A stretch of DNA of 64,000 nt from Methanoregulaceae archaeon (GCA_015660885.1 JACTUB010000013.1:23511-87510); one strand, 5' to 3'. Counted from the stretch's first letter, positions 37,620 to 50,362 are shown. Numbers and translations: made by a program. Notes: generated from the sequence alone by a model not told the origin.

Positions 37620-38368
37620 AATTACACCACTTTTCCCTTTCCATTATCCATAATTCTCTTTTTTTTAGTTTCACTCGTAAGAACCCCTTTTCATATAATG
37701 AACCATACCAAGGACTGCCTTCTTGCGTCTTGCAATCCATGATTTCGGGCACTATCGCCTTTATCGCTCCTGACCTAAGAATAGAACCGTGAATCCTGAC
37801 AAGCTATCATTGTGACTATCCCGACAGATAGTTTGACCAGCTTAGGATGATGTACATTATGTAGTTGCTATATATAAATATATTGAAATGATTTTTATCG
37901 AAAAAAATACAATTCACTGGGTTCTGACGAGTTATAGCGGTTCCTTTGCTCTCTCATCAGTAAACTTAAGCATATTCCCACTCCAACATTTTAAATGACA
38001 TACACAACGGATGAACACAAGCTACAATAAGAGTTTCTTACGAATCCGGCAACATCAATCCGCAACCCGGGCAATATTGCCAGGAGATTGCTTGCCACAA
38101 TTGCGCCTTGTCTTTTGTCTGCTTGATGTGGCAGCGCTTCACGGCATCGTGACCATTCGGGCAGCATTTAGTATCTTTTCAATTTCATACCGCCTTCGTC
38201 ATACTCTTCAGAAAATTATGGGATCACCTACAATATCAGCCGTTAATAAAACTGTTTTCCAGTTCACCTCCCAAATTTCTTTATTTTTATAATAACATCT
38301 CTGAAAAAACCGAGAGCAATCTATAAAATAACCGTTGATCCATACCAAGCAATCAGTGAGTGATCTGA
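37620..38368. other. Intergenic region with micro-gene copy 2
   Basis: About 750 bp between divergent transcripts. It holds the promoters for satP and the REC-PAS gene and the degenerate micro-gene copy at 38038-38188. An open frame at 38011-38292 is only the antisense of that copy. Confidence 0.5.
38038..38188 (-). pseudogene. 48-codon zinc-ribbon micro-gene, copy 2 (frameshifted)
   Basis: ATG at 38188 opens MKLKRY and meets TAA; removing one T at this point continues KCCPNGHDAVKRCHIK, then WQAISWQYCPGCGLMLPDS and TAA at 38038. It aligns residue for residue with copies 1 and 3. Confidence 0.6.
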
Positions 38369-40045
38369 ATGTATCATATTCTCTATGTCGATGACGAACC
38401 CGACCTTCTTGAACTCGGCAAACTTTTTTTGGAAAAATCCTGCCGGTTCCATGTTGACACCGTGACATCGGCCCCTGAAGCACTTCAAATACTAAAATCA
38501 ACGTCGTATGATGCGATTGTCTCCGATTACCAGATGCCCGGTATGGATGGTATTGCTTTCTTAAAAGCGGTCCGTACTGAATTTCCTGAACTTCCCTTCA
38601 TCATCTTCACCGGTAAAGGAAGGGAAGAGGTGGTAATTGAAGCATTTAATAACGGCGCTGATTCTTACCTCCAGAAAGGTGGGGAACCAACACCGCAGTT
38701 TTTTGAACTTGGGCATAAAATCACTTCTGCGGTCCGCCGCAGGAAGGCAGAGAAAGAATTGCAGGAAAGTGAAATACGCTACCGCAATGTTGTTGAAGAC
38801 CAGACAGAATTCATCTCCCGGTTCCTTCCCGACGGTACCCATGTCTTTGTCAATGAAGCATATTGCCGTTATTTCAATAAAAAAAGAGAAGAGATTCTTG
38901 GGAAAAAATTCAAGCCAGATATCCCAAAAGAGGATCAGAGCCGTGTCGAAGAACATTTTCTCTCGCTGACAAAGGAACACCCGATTGCTGTTATCGAACA
39001 CCGTATTGTCATGCCGGATGGCGAGATCCGCTGGCAACAGTGGAGTGATCGTGCGATTTTTAATGATATCGGCACGCTTATCGAATTTCAGTCAGTAGGT
39101 CGCGATATCACTGAAAGGAAACATTCTGAAGAAGAACTGCGCGTAAAAAATGTTGAACTCCATGCTGCATATGAACAAATCGCCGCAACCGAACAGCAAC
39201 TGCGACATAACTATAATGAACTGGACAACAAAGAGCAGAAATTGAGGGAAAGTGAACAGCTGTACCGAACCATCGTTGAGACTGCCCCGGGAATGCTTGT
39301 AATCTGTGATTCCAAGGGGAGAAATCTCTATGTCAGTGCGAATTGCAGGAATATCACCGGATATACCCGGGAAGAACTTCTTGGCAAAATCGTCTGGTGG
39401 GTGCACGAGGATGATACTCCAAGAATGAAAGCCCTTTTGAAGGATACACTGGAAAACCAGATCAGTGGTCACAATGTCGAGTTCAAAGGAGTAAAAAAAG
39501 ACGGCGAAATCTGGTTTGGGTCACAGTCATGGGAGCCGATAAAGGATACTCAGGGTACCATGGTTGAATTTGTGATGCAGGTTATTGACATAACCGATCG
39601 CAAGAAAATGGAAGAAACTCTGAAGCAGTCTGAACACCGGTTTTTCAATATCATCAATAACCTTCCGGATGCAACTCTAGCAATTGACCCGAATGGCAAA
39701 GTCATCGCGTGGAATAAGGCAATTGAAGAAATGACCGGAGTAAAAGCCCAAGACATGGTAGGAAAGGATAAATTTGAGTACGCAATACCATTCTACGGGA
39801 AGAGAAGACCAATCCTGATTGACCTGATCTTTAAGTCGGATGAAGAGACAGCCAAAAACTATTCAGGCATTATCCACAAGAAACCGAATGTGCTTATAGC
39901 GAAAACAACTCTGCCACAACCGAAAGGGAAAAAATCCATTCTGTGGGCGAAGGCCTCACCACTCTATGACGATCGGGGGAATGTAGTTGGTGCGATCGAA
40001 TCAATCCGGGACATTACCGATCGTAAAGAAGCTGAGAGGCTCTGA
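38369..40045 (+). CDS. REC domain protein with three PAS domains
   Basis: 558 residues. The receiver domain (1-125) has the acidic pair at 8-9, phospho-acceptor Asp53 (AIVSDYQMPGMDG) and the FTGKG loop. Three PAS domains follow (about 130-255, 295-410, 420-555), each ending in a D-I-T-D/E-R-K linker, with a coiled coil between the first two. There is no kinase or DNA-binding domain. Methanomicrobiales carry many such REC-PAS proteins; it may relay signals to histidine kinases elsewhere. Start ATG 38369 follows GTGAT. Confidence 0.88.
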   Translation: MYHILYVDDEPDLLELGKLFLEKSCRFHVDTVTSAPEALQILKSTSYDAIVSDYQMPGMDGIAFLKAVRTEFPELPFIIFTGKGREEVVIEAFNNGADSYLQKGGEPTPQFFELGHKITSAVRRRKAEKELQESEIRYRNVVEDQTEFISRFLPDGTHVFVNEAYCRYFNKKREEILGKKFKPDIPKEDQSRVEEHFLSLTKEHPIAVIEHRIVMPDGEIRWQQWSDRAIFNDIGTLIEFQSVGRDITERKHSEEELRVKNVELHAAYEQIAATEQQLRHNYNELDNKEQKLRESEQLYRTIVETAPGMLVICDSKGRNLYVSANCRNITGYTREELLGKIVWWVHEDDTPRMKALLKDTLENQISGHNVEFKGVKKDGEIWFGSQSWEPIKDTQGTMVEFVMQVIDITDRKKMEETLKQSEHRFFNIINNLPDATLAIDPNGKVIAWNKAIEEMTGVKAQDMVGKDKFEYAIPFYGKRRPILIDLIFKSDEETAKNYSGIIHKKPNVLIAKTTLPQPKGKKSILWAKASPLYDDRGNVVGAIESIRDITDRKEAERL

Positions 40046-40460
40046 CGAGTCTACGGGTGATAATCAAATTCTTGCGAAGCGAAAAATCCACCACCAACCA
40101 TAAATACATCAGAACCGCTTTGGCATACGGTGAGATGTGATCCTGCTACGAAAAACTTGGGCGATTCCTGGAAGTCACGTTTCTTTGCCACACTTTGATT
40201 GCCCATCTGAATGGGTGCGAGCATGTGAGATCAGCCACTGTACGTAATCTGTACGGATCTGTTTTTGCATTGAAACCAGCTCGCATTGGAACAAAAGTAG
40301 AAACCATATCTTGGCAGATACCAGCTCCGATCTCAGCTATTTTGTAGTAATTGGTGCTAAAAAGTGCTGTAGTCCGGGCATCTCAATGCAACCGGGCGTA
40401 AAAGACTCTAAAATTATATCTACCAGTAATTGGTGAACTAATAATTAAGGTGGAATTTTC
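40046..40460. other. Intergenic region, about 415 bp
   Basis: No gene or RNA recognised. It presumably holds the promoter of the REC-PAS-TPR gene. Confidence 0.4.
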
Positions 40461-41849
40461 TTGCTTTCCGTTCTGGTGATAGATGATGAACCCGCATTGC
40501 TCGAAGTAATGAAACCGTTCGTTGAACGATCCGGTGAAATGAGTGTTCACACCGCACAATCAGCAACCGAGGCACTTAAGATTCTGTCTGAAAAATCCTT
40601 TGATGCTATTATTATGGATTATGATATGCCTGAGATCAACGGCGTCGCGCTCTTAAAAATTCTCCGCTCAGACGGGGATACAACGCCCGTGATCATCTTC
40701 ACCGGTATCGGGCATGAACGCACGGCAATCGACGCATTAAATTATGGTGCAACCTTTTTCGTACAAAAAGACGGAGACCCGCAGAAGCAGTTTCATCAAC
40801 TGTGCGACATGGTAAAAACAGCCGTAGAAAGTACATATATCGGAAAAAAACTTGGTACAACAACAAGGAAAATCATATCCGATATGATCAATTTTTCCAT
40901 AGAGCCGAGTTTTGCTATCGATTTTGAAGGAAAGGTTGTAGCGTGGAATACTTCAATGGAACAGCTAACAGGTACTCCGGCAAGTGATATACTTGGAAAA
41001 AGCGATTATCTTTACGCAATACCCTTTTTTGGAACTAAGAGAAAAATGCTTGTGAACCTCATATTTGAACCGGATGAGGAGATTAAACGTCGTAAGTATA
41101 TGATTATCAACAGGGTTGCAAAAGGCCCGATTAGCGCAGTAACCAAGGGGTTAAAAAAGGATGGGAGTGAATGGACGCTCTGGTCAAAAGCTATGCCAGT
41201 ATTTGACATGCAGGGAAATTTTATTGCGTCTGTCGGAATTGTACGTGACGTCACCGCCACATCCGAGGATGCCATAACCCATGATGAAACTAAGGATGTC
41301 GTTGAACATAAGACAGAGGCTAAATCCCAGCAAAAGTCAACACCGGCCGGGTTGTTCGGTAAGATTCTCAGCAAATCATCAGCCTCCTCATACTACAAAG
41401 AGGGGGTTAACCTATATACGAAGGAAAAAAAATACCCGGATGCACTTGCTGCTTTCCAAAAGGCACTGGAAATTGACGACAAACTTCCCCGTGTGTGGAA
41501 TGCCCGCGGACTCTGTTACCGGGAAATGGGGGATTATAACAGTGCGCTCAAATCATTATCGCGGGCAGTTGAGCTTGCACCGGATAACCCGGAACTCCTT
41601 TTCAATCTGGGTGAGACTCTCGAAAAGATCGGAAAAGAGAACATGAGTAACAAATATCTGGATTCGGCAATTCAGACATTCAAGATGGTGACTAATCAGA
41701 TGCCCAACAATGCTGATGCATGGAATCAGATTGGAATCTGCTATAAAGAGATGGGACAAATCGAGGAATCAAAATTTTACTTTGATCGTGCCCGGGACAT
41801 TCATCTCTGGAAAAAGCATACTCCCATCATTCCAAAACGAGATGTTTGA
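40461..41849 (+). CDS. REC-PAS-TPR signalling protein
   Basis: 462 residues from TTG 40461. A receiver domain (1-120, Asp pair DDEP, phospho-acceptor in AIIMDYDMPEINGV), one PAS domain (130-275, ending GIVRDVTATSED), a Ser/Gln/Lys linker, then three or four TPRs (about 310-450: YPDALAAFQKALEIDDKLPR, WNARGLCYREMGDYNSALKS). TPRs bind partner proteins. The PAS part resembles the third PAS of the neighbour at 38369 (IPF-G-KRK), so the two probably derive from duplication. Confidence 0.88.
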   Translation: MLSVLVIDDEPALLEVMKPFVERSGEMSVHTAQSATEALKILSEKSFDAIIMDYDMPEINGVALLKILRSDGDTTPVIIFTGIGHERTAIDALNYGATFFVQKDGDPQKQFHQLCDMVKTAVESTYIGKKLGTTTRKIISDMINFSIEPSFAIDFEGKVVAWNTSMEQLTGTPASDILGKSDYLYAIPFFGTKRKMLVNLIFEPDEEIKRRKYMIINRVAKGPISAVTKGLKKDGSEWTLWSKAMPVFDMQGNFIASVGIVRDVTATSEDAITHDETKDVVEHKTEAKSQQKSTPAGLFGKILSKSSASSYYKEGVNLYTKEKKYPDALAAFQKALEIDDKLPRVWNARGLCYREMGDYNSALKSLSRAVELAPDNPELLFNLGETLEKIGKENMSNKYLDSAIQTFKMVTNQMPNNADAWNQIGICYKEMGQIEESKFYFDRARDIHLWKKHTPIIPKRDV

Positions 41850-41887
41850 TTTTCGATAGTATTCAGTTTCATATCCAGATCTTTTTA

Positions 41888-42147
41888 AAAAGCTCACATT
41901 TGCGTTCTGGTGCCCGATCTCACTTAGTTATGTGTGTTTCTATGCGGCAATACAATAAGTCTCAGGGTTTTTTGTAGCAATGCGAACAATACTATTGTAA
42001 TTAATCTGGTAAGATCAATCCGCACTTATCGCAATATTGTCAGGGAATTGTTAACCATTTTTGTTTGTGATCCTGCGTGATCTTGATATGGCAACGATAC
42101 ATGGCTCTGTGGTCATTGGGATATTTAATTTTGAAGGGTTTTCTCAT
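41888..42147 (-). repeat. Dispersed ~260-bp repeat containing micro-gene copy 3
   Basis: Related over its length to 28545-28805 in the opposite orientation. The first part (42147-42001) is the micro-gene; the rest shares AAAAAACCCTGAGACTT and CCGCATAGAAACA with the other copy. Confidence 0.6.
42001..42147 (-). pseudogene. 48-codon zinc-ribbon micro-gene, copy 3 (internal stop)
   Basis: ATG at 42147 opens MRKPFKIKYPNDHRAMYRCH, continues IKITQDHKQKWLTIP, then has TGA where copies 1 and 2 have TGG (Trp), then QYCDKCGLILPD and TAA. Same length as the other copies. Confidence 0.65.
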
Positions 42148-42732
42148 TTTATGTCCCATATTCCTATATTTTTCAAAAACGGTTAATAGAACTGCATGGC
42201 ATGCCATTACTTTGTGAAAAAAAGAGGCACGGGCAGCGTTGTGGGCGCTTCAGCGCCCTTCCGCTCGTGCCCTTAAAGTTTAATATGAAGACGAATATCT
42301 AAATGATGATAACATCATAGACGTGAATTTTGAGTTTTTTTACCTTAAGTTTTTATATCATTTATGTCCTAAAAGATTATTTTTTTTATTTAATTAAATT
42401 ACAGTCAACAGTGTATTATTTACAATTAAGATTCTGGTGTGTTGTCGTGGACTTCATCAAGGAGGATATAATGTTTAGTGGTTTCTTCTGCAACGGCTAA
42501 AGAGATCTTCATTGACGGGGCGTAGGGTATATCCCTTTATTTATAAAAACAATCGTTGAGGATTCCGAGAGCGGCTTTCGCAAAAAATTTATCACATCAA
42601 AAAAATCACAAATTTTAACCAATAGTTCCATTATCCATTTTCGAATCTGGACTCACGCATTGTGAATGTGGGTTATGGGTATCTCGCAAAATGCCACCCG
42701 TCATTTTTAATATACTATTAACGAAAAATTGG
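42148..42732. other. Gene-free region with hairpin
   Basis: About 585 bp. It holds the strong hairpin at 42226-42271. A nine-codon frame at 42471-42500 follows GGAGGATATA but encodes only MFSGFFCNG and is not called. Nothing else is seen. Confidence 0.4.
42226..42271. ncRNA. Strong two-tier hairpin, possible structured RNA
   Basis: An outer 9-bp stem (GGCACGGGC with GCTCGTGCC) encloses an inner stem GGGCGC-TTCA-GCGCCC. The stretch is very GC-rich in an AT-rich intergenic region. It could be a terminator, a repeat-type hairpin or part of a small RNA; no T-tract follows on plus. Confidence 0.35.
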
Positions 42733-43347
42733 TTAAAGGCACTTTCCATCTAGACAAACGGTATTTCCCGTGCAATAGGTATCCCCACAAGCCTGGTGGC
42801 ATATATTATCATTTCCAAGAATATACCCGGTATCGCATCCTTTACACTGGCCATTGAAACAAACCGAATTTCCCGTGCAATAGGTATTCCCACAAGCCTG
42901 GTGGCATATATTATCATTTCCTAAAATATATCCGTCAGAACATCCTGTTGTAGTTGTTATCTCCGTTGGCGTAACTTCTGTTTGCGTTGGGGTAACAACC
43001 ATTTGTGCAGTTGTGACAATTGATGGTGCAGAAGTAATATTGGGTGATCTCTGTATATTTTCATTCATACCATTGAAATAAGTGGAGAAAATAATAGATA
43101 GCGCCACCAATAAAAGAAGAATAATTAAAACGCCAATGATTCCATACATAACTATTCGAGATATACTATATTTCTTTTCAATTTTTTTATTCCCGATTTT
43201 TGTATCTTCAATGTCTTTTTTAGTTTCTTCCGCAATTGATTTCTCATTCTTTTTTACAGAAAAAGAATCACTATCCGCTCCACAACTAGGGCAAAATTTC
43301 ACCTTATCGGATATTTCGCCTCCACAACTGGGACAAAATTTGGACAT
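42733..43347 (-). CDS. Zinc-ribbon, single-TM protein with tandem Cys-rich repeats
   Basis: 204 residues. N-terminal double zinc ribbon (FCPSCGGEISDKVKFCPSCG), a charged linker, one membrane helix (IVMYGIIGVLIILLLLVALS), a Thr/Pro spacer, then two nearly identical Cys-rich repeats of about 39 residues (GYILGNDNICHQACG then TYCTGNSVCFNGQCKGC in the first). The repeats would face outside and could be disulfide-bonded. Their DNA is also highly similar, suggesting recent duplication. Function unknown. Confidence 0.7.
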   Translation of the reverse strand: MSKFCPSCGGEISDKVKFCPSCGADSDSFSVKKNEKSIAEETKKDIEDTKIGNKKIEKKYSISRIVMYGIIGVLIILLLLVALSIIFSTYFNGMNENIQRSPNITSAPSIVTTAQMVVTPTQTEVTPTEITTTTGCSDGYILGNDNICHQACGNTYCTGNSVCFNGQCKGCDTGYILGNDNICHQACGDTYCTGNTVCLDGKCL

Positions 43348-43683
43348 TAGGTCTCACTTATTTTTTGTGGGCATATATTTTTCCATCGTATTTTTTGTTT
43401 TTCATCCTCCCTCTCGTTTCTCTCTCAGTCCCAGCTCTTTCAGCATCGCATTGTCTCCTTTAAACACAAAATGGACTGCAATCGGCTTGCAGTATTGTCA
43501 CGCAGGTAAATTGATATTACGAGGCAATATTCCAAAAGGAATTATGCGGATATTGGAGAACGCCAAAAAAATGCGAATATGAGAGTTTCCCTCTAAAAAC
43601 TATGAGAATATTATCCATTGTAATATACTCTGTTTATCGATTATTCATGGATTTTATTAGCAAAGTACAAGATAGAAAGCGGA
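43348..43683. other. Intergenic region downstream of thiI
   Basis: About 335 bp with the 42-bp repeat at its end. An open frame on plus here is not convincing. Confidence 0.4.
43619..43660 (+). repeat. 42-bp repeat, copy 1
   Basis: Begins TGTAATATACTCTGTTTATC and is identical to 61286-61327 except at two positions. It lies 24 bp beyond the stop codon of the minus-strand thiI gene. Confidence 0.75.
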
Positions 43684-44793
43684 TTAAACCGGTAGCGGTA
43701 TATCAGTCGCTTCTAGCTTGTTCTCGATCTCCCGGATGGTATCCAGTTTTGCTTTGGTTGACGGTCCTTTCGGAACCGCCTTACACCCGGATGCATGCGA
43801 GGTTGATTGCTCAAAGGTTCCGATCTCGCGGGCAATTATGATGGTCTCTTCCTTGTCAAACCCGATAAGGGGACGGTAAATCGGGATCATTGCTGCATCG
43901 GTAAGCACAACGAGATTATCGAGTGTCTGGCTTGCGACCTGCCCTAGGGATTCACCGGTTACGATCCCTTTCGCGCCGACTTTATCTGCATATGCGGTTG
44001 CAACCCGGTACATCCGGCGCTTACAGAAGATGCAGGTGTACTTTTCAAGATGCCGGCGGGTCAGTTCCTCTTTTGCTGCAGCAAGATAGGAGTCTGTAAC
44101 CACTGTCAATTCTATACCCGGCTGGTACTGTGCCAGTTTTTCTACGACACGCTTTGCCCGTGCGATTGTGGTCTCATCCAGGAATGTATCGAGCGCAACA
44201 AACAACGGGATGATCCGGCAGCCCCGCTTCATCATCATCCACGCGGCAACCGGAGAGTCGATACCTCCGGAAACAAGGGCGACAAGTGTCCCCTCAACCC
44301 CAAGCGGCAGCCCCCCGACCGCTTTTATCACCGTGTCAAAGAGATAGGCCTCATTCGCCCGGATCTCGATATGGATCTCCTTATCAGGATGGGCAAGGTT
44401 CACTTTTAAATGGGGGAATTCATCCCTGAGCAGGTTGCCGAATTCGATTGCCTTATCGTTTGAGGAGAAGGTGTGGGTACCCACCCTTTTTATCTTAATG
44501 GCAAACGTCTTTGCCTTTTCAACGCCGTGCCGCCGACAGTAATCTGGCAGAAACTGTTCAAGTTCGTCAATCCTGATATGCTCCACTTCAGAAAATGACA
44601 CAATGCCAAAAATGTTTTTTAGCCGGTCGGGTTTTACATCGCCGTCCAGCCAGATCCTGCCCCGTTCGTTCCGGACATGAACATCCGGCATCACCTCACG
44701 GATATTTGCGATGAGGACATTCTCCCACTGCCGGCGGACCGGATCGGACTTTAAAAAAATTTCAGAGTATCGGACGAGCCATTGTTTTTTCAT
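43684..44793 (-). CDS. thiI: tRNA 4-thiouridine synthase ThiI
   Basis: 369 residues. The THUMP RNA-binding domain covers about 60-165; the PP-loop SGGIDSPVAAW starts near 175; a CIFCKRR pair of Cys appears near 255, and a further Cys lies at HASGCKAVP. No C-terminal rhodanese domain, as usual in archaea. It thiolates U8 of tRNA and may aid thiamine synthesis, using sulfur from a donor such as IscS. It is the last gene of the minus-strand sulfur group. Confidence 0.92.
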   Translation of the reverse strand: MKKQWLVRYSEIFLKSDPVRRQWENVLIANIREVMPDVHVRNERGRIWLDGDVKPDRLKNIFGIVSFSEVEHIRIDELEQFLPDYCRRHGVEKAKTFAIKIKRVGTHTFSSNDKAIEFGNLLRDEFPHLKVNLAHPDKEIHIEIRANEAYLFDTVIKAVGGLPLGVEGTLVALVSGGIDSPVAAWMMMKRGCRIIPLFVALDTFLDETTIARAKRVVEKLAQYQPGIELTVVTDSYLAAAKEELTRRHLEKYTCIFCKRRMYRVATAYADKVGAKGIVTGESLGQVASQTLDNLVVLTDAAMIPIYRPLIGFDKEETIIIAREIGTFEQSTSHASGCKAVPKGPSTKAKLDTIREIENKLEATDIPLPV

Positions 44794-44814
44794 AAATCTT
44801 TTTCACCAGAATGA

Positions 44815-45105
44815 TTATTTTTTCTTTCTCGCCGTCTTACGCACGCGTTCAACCTCGTCGGCATCTTCAACAGCAAGCAGATAGGTCCCATGACAGGGTT
44901 TTGTGTAGGGAAAGATGATTTTTTTACCGTCCTCAATACCCAGTGCGATGGGCGGAAGACCGATGATATACTCGTCAAAGAGCTTGTAGCCGGGATCAAC
45001 ATACCAGACCTCTTTGAAATTCTTTTCTGCATATTCCCGGCATTCTTTGAAGGAAGCACCGAGCGGGAGGATCATCTCGTACTTCAGGTTCTCGATACAG
45101 CCCAT
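44815..45105 (-). CDS. DUF1894 protein
   Basis: A 96-residue methanogen protein (MGCIENLKYEMILPLGASFK, EVWYVDPGYKLFDEYIIGLP) matching DUF1894 from memory, with a basic tail ARKKK. It overlaps the DUF1890 gene by 22 bases. The two families commonly occur as a pair in methanogens; function unknown. Confidence 0.8.
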   Translation of the reverse strand: MGCIENLKYEMILPLGASFKECREYAEKNFKEVWYVDPGYKLFDEYIIGLPPIALGIEDGKKIIFPYTKPCHGTYLLAVEDADEVERVRKTARKKK

Positions 45106-45566
45106 CCGAACACCTCGTTTATCTTTGCTCTTAGTTGCATCGGGTTATGCACAGCTTTGTCGACAATTTTCTCGCACGGGAAGTTGACCTCATCGGCAAG
45201 CGGGCCGGGATCTTTCCCGAAGATAATTACCACCAGCCTCCGTTCCGGTAACAGGTAACGCATCGTTGCCGCATAGGCAATCGCTGCATCATTGTGAGCA
45301 AACACCACGCAGAGGTCGCAGTCTCTTTTTTTCTCGACCACTTCGGCGATGCACTTCTCAAGGACCATCGTTGCCGTGACGTAATGTTTCTCCGGATCTG
45401 AAACTTTCAGGAGGTTGAGAACGGAGGGGTTGCCGGCGATGAGCACATCTGTCCCTCTTTTTTTCAGGTTGTACGCTACATGAAATGCAAGCGCCTGTTG
45501 TGCCGGTGCTTCCGGGCAACCGAGGACGATGAGTGCATTTGTTGGTGGCTGGGATGTATCGGTCAT
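45084..45566 (-). CDS. DUF1890 protein
   Basis: 160 residues with a Rossmann-like beginning ALIVLGCPEAPAQQALAFHV and a second part DCDLCVVFAHNDAAIAYAAT. It matches DUF1890, which is methanogen-specific and usually beside DUF1894. It overlaps both neighbours, so it is translationally coupled. Function unknown. Confidence 0.8.
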   Translation of the reverse strand: MTDTSQPPTNALIVLGCPEAPAQQALAFHVAYNLKKRGTDVLIAGNPSVLNLLKVSDPEKHYVTATMVLEKCIAEVVEKKRDCDLCVVFAHNDAAIAYAATMRYLLPERRLVVIIFGKDPGPLADEVNFPCEKIVDKAVHNPMQLRAKINEVFGWAVSRT

Positions 45567-46120
45567 CTCTTATCTCCAATTGTAACCTGTTTAACGGAAC
45601 AGGCTGCTGTGCATTCGGCTGACTGCTGACAGACATGTACAGCATCAGCTTCCTTGAACGGGTGATGGCAGTACGGGCAGGTAAAGTCGCATTCGGTACC
45701 CTCGTACGGGCAGATGGTCATGGAGAGATCTGCCAGCGGGTGCCCCTTGCCCCGGATTTCAAACTCCTTATACCAGCCGAACGGCGCCCGTTTCACTTCA
45801 ATCTGTTCCCCGATGAGTGCGGCTTCAATGCCTCTGAGAATGGACAGCGCGACCTGGGGCGAGCCGAGTGAGCTTGTCAGGTGGGCATAGGGGTAAATCA
45901 GCACTTTCCTGACGTTGAGTTTTTCCAGCCGCTCCACCACATTCTGTGTTGCGCTGCGGATCACGTTATCCGGATTCTTCTCATCCATCTTCTCAACACA
46001 GCAGAAGAGTACGACACATTCGGTCATAGTATCCTCTGTACTGGGGGCCGGCTCAGCCATTTTCGTCTTCTGCGTCGCGTGGTACCACATGCGGCTGGCG
46101 TGGATGGAAAGGATCCTCAT
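45563..46120 (-). CDS. Free-standing threonyl-tRNA synthetase editing domain with Cys-rich tail
   Basis: 185 residues. Residues 1-135 resemble the archaeal ThrRS editing domain ([55 protein letters not shown]), a D-aminoacyl-tRNA deacylase-like fold that hydrolyses Ser-tRNA-Thr. The last 50 residues carry eight Cys ([30 protein letters not shown]), probably a metal site. No synthetase core is attached. It overlaps metX by four bases. Confidence 0.8.
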   Translation of the reverse strand: MRILSIHASRMWYHATQKTKMAEPAPSTEDTMTECVVLFCCVEKMDEKNPDNVIRSATQNVVERLEKLNVRKVLIYPYAHLTSSLGSPQVALSILRGIEAALIGEQIEVKRAPFGWYKEFEIRGKGHPLADLSMTICPYEGTECDFTCPYCHHPFKEADAVHVCQQSAECTAACSVKQVTIGDKR

Positions 46121-47598
46121 GACGTTACTCTCCCGATCAGCATACTTATTGCATCGCTCGTGATAAGGCCGATGACATGCTGGTTCTCATCAATCACCGG
46201 TAGGGCCGAAATGGAGTGCTCTTCCATTTTCTTTGCAACTGACTCGATGGGTTCATCGGGGGTCGTCGTGATGACATTTTTCGACATGATCTCGTCAAGC
46301 CAGAGGAAATTTTTTGCAACCGCTTTTGCGATATCCCACGAAGTGACGATACCGGCGAGCTGCCCGTTTGCTGATAAAACAGGCAGGTGATTGACCTCCA
46401 GGTTGATCAGTCGCCGTGCAGTCACAGCAGTTGTAGATCCTTCCTCGATGGTCGGGACGTCGCGAATCATGACATCCCCGACAACAGTATGCGAGAGGAA
46501 CTTTCCTACAAGATAATTCATCTGCCCCGATTCGAGCAGGAACGCATCATGTCCGTAATTGGAGCGGATCTCACAGTAGTGGACTTCACGGTCGTTTGCG
46601 GTGAGTGCCGAGACGATCTCCTGCGACTGGTAGGGTGGGTATAGCCAGTCCGATGAAACGGAGATTACCAGGAATGCCGCAGTCGCCGGCTTCAGACCTT
46701 CCGTCAGCGACCCGTCTTTTATCAGGTCAAAGTAATCGATAGCCTTCGTGATGTACAGGTACGAATTGGCGTCAAACCTTTTTGTGAAGGTGTCGCCCTG
46801 GTGGTGGAGGTAACTCTCAACGGCAAAATCGGTGGAGAAATCAAAGCTGATCTGCTCCTTTCCCTGCAATGCCCTGCCAAACTTCTCATGCATCGATTCG
46901 TTGGAGAGGTACGTGATATGCCCGACCATCCGCGCGAGAGATAACCCCCGGACCGGTCCACTGGACGTGCGGTCGTAGTACTTGCCGCCGTTCCACTCCG
47001 GATCTGACACGATTGCCTGCCGCCCGACCTCGTTGAAGGCGATCTGCTGGGGGGTCGAATAGGCGGATGTTGCGATCACGACAGCCTTTTTCACGAAATC
47101 CGGGTAGCTGACCGTCCATTGGAGCACCTGCATACCTCCCATCGATCCACCGGCCACTGCATACAGTCGGCTGATCCCGAGGTGGTCGATCAGGAGTTTT
47201 TGTGCATTGATCATATCCCTGATCGTGATGACGGGAAATGCGGGACCGTAGGGTTTTCCGGTGGCTGGATTTTCTGACGAGGGTCCGGTTGAACCTTTGC
47301 ACCCTCCGATGATATTTGAACAGATGACAAAATACCGTTCAGTGTCGAACGCCTTGCCCGGGCCGACCACTGCGTCCCACCAGCCTGTTCTCTTCTCGCC
47401 CTCATGATGCCCGGCAACATGGGCATCGCCGGAGAGGGCATGGCAAAGAAGAATAGCATTGCTGGCATCGCGGTTCAGGGAACCGTACTTCTCATAGGCA
47501 ATCGTTAAAGAAGGGAGTGTTTCCCCGCTTTCAAGTACAAGAGGGGATTGATGGTTGTAATACTGCGTTGTTACTGTACCGACTGAACCTTTAATCAT
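46117..47598 (-). CDS. metX: Homoserine O-acetyltransferase fused to a CBS pair
   Basis: 493 residues. The alpha/beta-hydrolase part (1-370) shows [14 protein letters not shown], the nucleophile elbow GGSMGGMQ and [11 protein letters not shown]. Two CBS motifs (about 375-490: [40 protein letters not shown]) follow and may bind adenosyl ligands to regulate the enzyme. It acetylates homoserine for MetY. The fusion is known in methanogens. I use ATG 47598; TTG 47604 is possible. It follows metY after 93 bp. Confidence 0.92.
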   Translation of the reverse strand: MIKGSVGTVTTQYYNHQSPLVLESGETLPSLTIAYEKYGSLNRDASNAILLCHALSGDAHVAGHHEGEKRTGWWDAVVGPGKAFDTERYFVICSNIIGGCKGSTGPSSENPATGKPYGPAFPVITIRDMINAQKLLIDHLGISRLYAVAGGSMGGMQVLQWTVSYPDFVKKAVVIATSAYSTPQQIAFNEVGRQAIVSDPEWNGGKYYDRTSSGPVRGLSLARMVGHITYLSNESMHEKFGRALQGKEQISFDFSTDFAVESYLHHQGDTFTKRFDANSYLYITKAIDYFDLIKDGSLTEGLKPATAAFLVISVSSDWLYPPYQSQEIVSALTANDREVHYCEIRSNYGHDAFLLESGQMNYLVGKFLSHTVVGDVMIRDVPTIEEGSTTAVTARRLINLEVNHLPVLSANGQLAGIVTSWDIAKAVAKNFLWLDEIMSKNVITTTPDEPIESVAKKMEEHSISALPVIDENQHVIGLITSDAISMLIGRVTS

Positions 47599-47691
47599 CG
47601 ACAAGCGCCTTCTTGTATCCTGCTGAGTTCAGCAATGATATCGTGAATATTCCTGCTCTTTTCCTCATCCCCGAAAAGAGATGGGGACATT

Positions 47692-50362
<2,671 letters not shown>

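Noticed and set aside
42471..42500. Nine-codon leader peptide with strong ribosome-binding site
   Set aside because: Too short to support, no regulatory codons and no adjacent operon.
42651..42668. TCAC-GCATT-GTGA as a further operator
   Set aside because: The spacer is five bases, not four, and it does not sit before a regulon-type gene.
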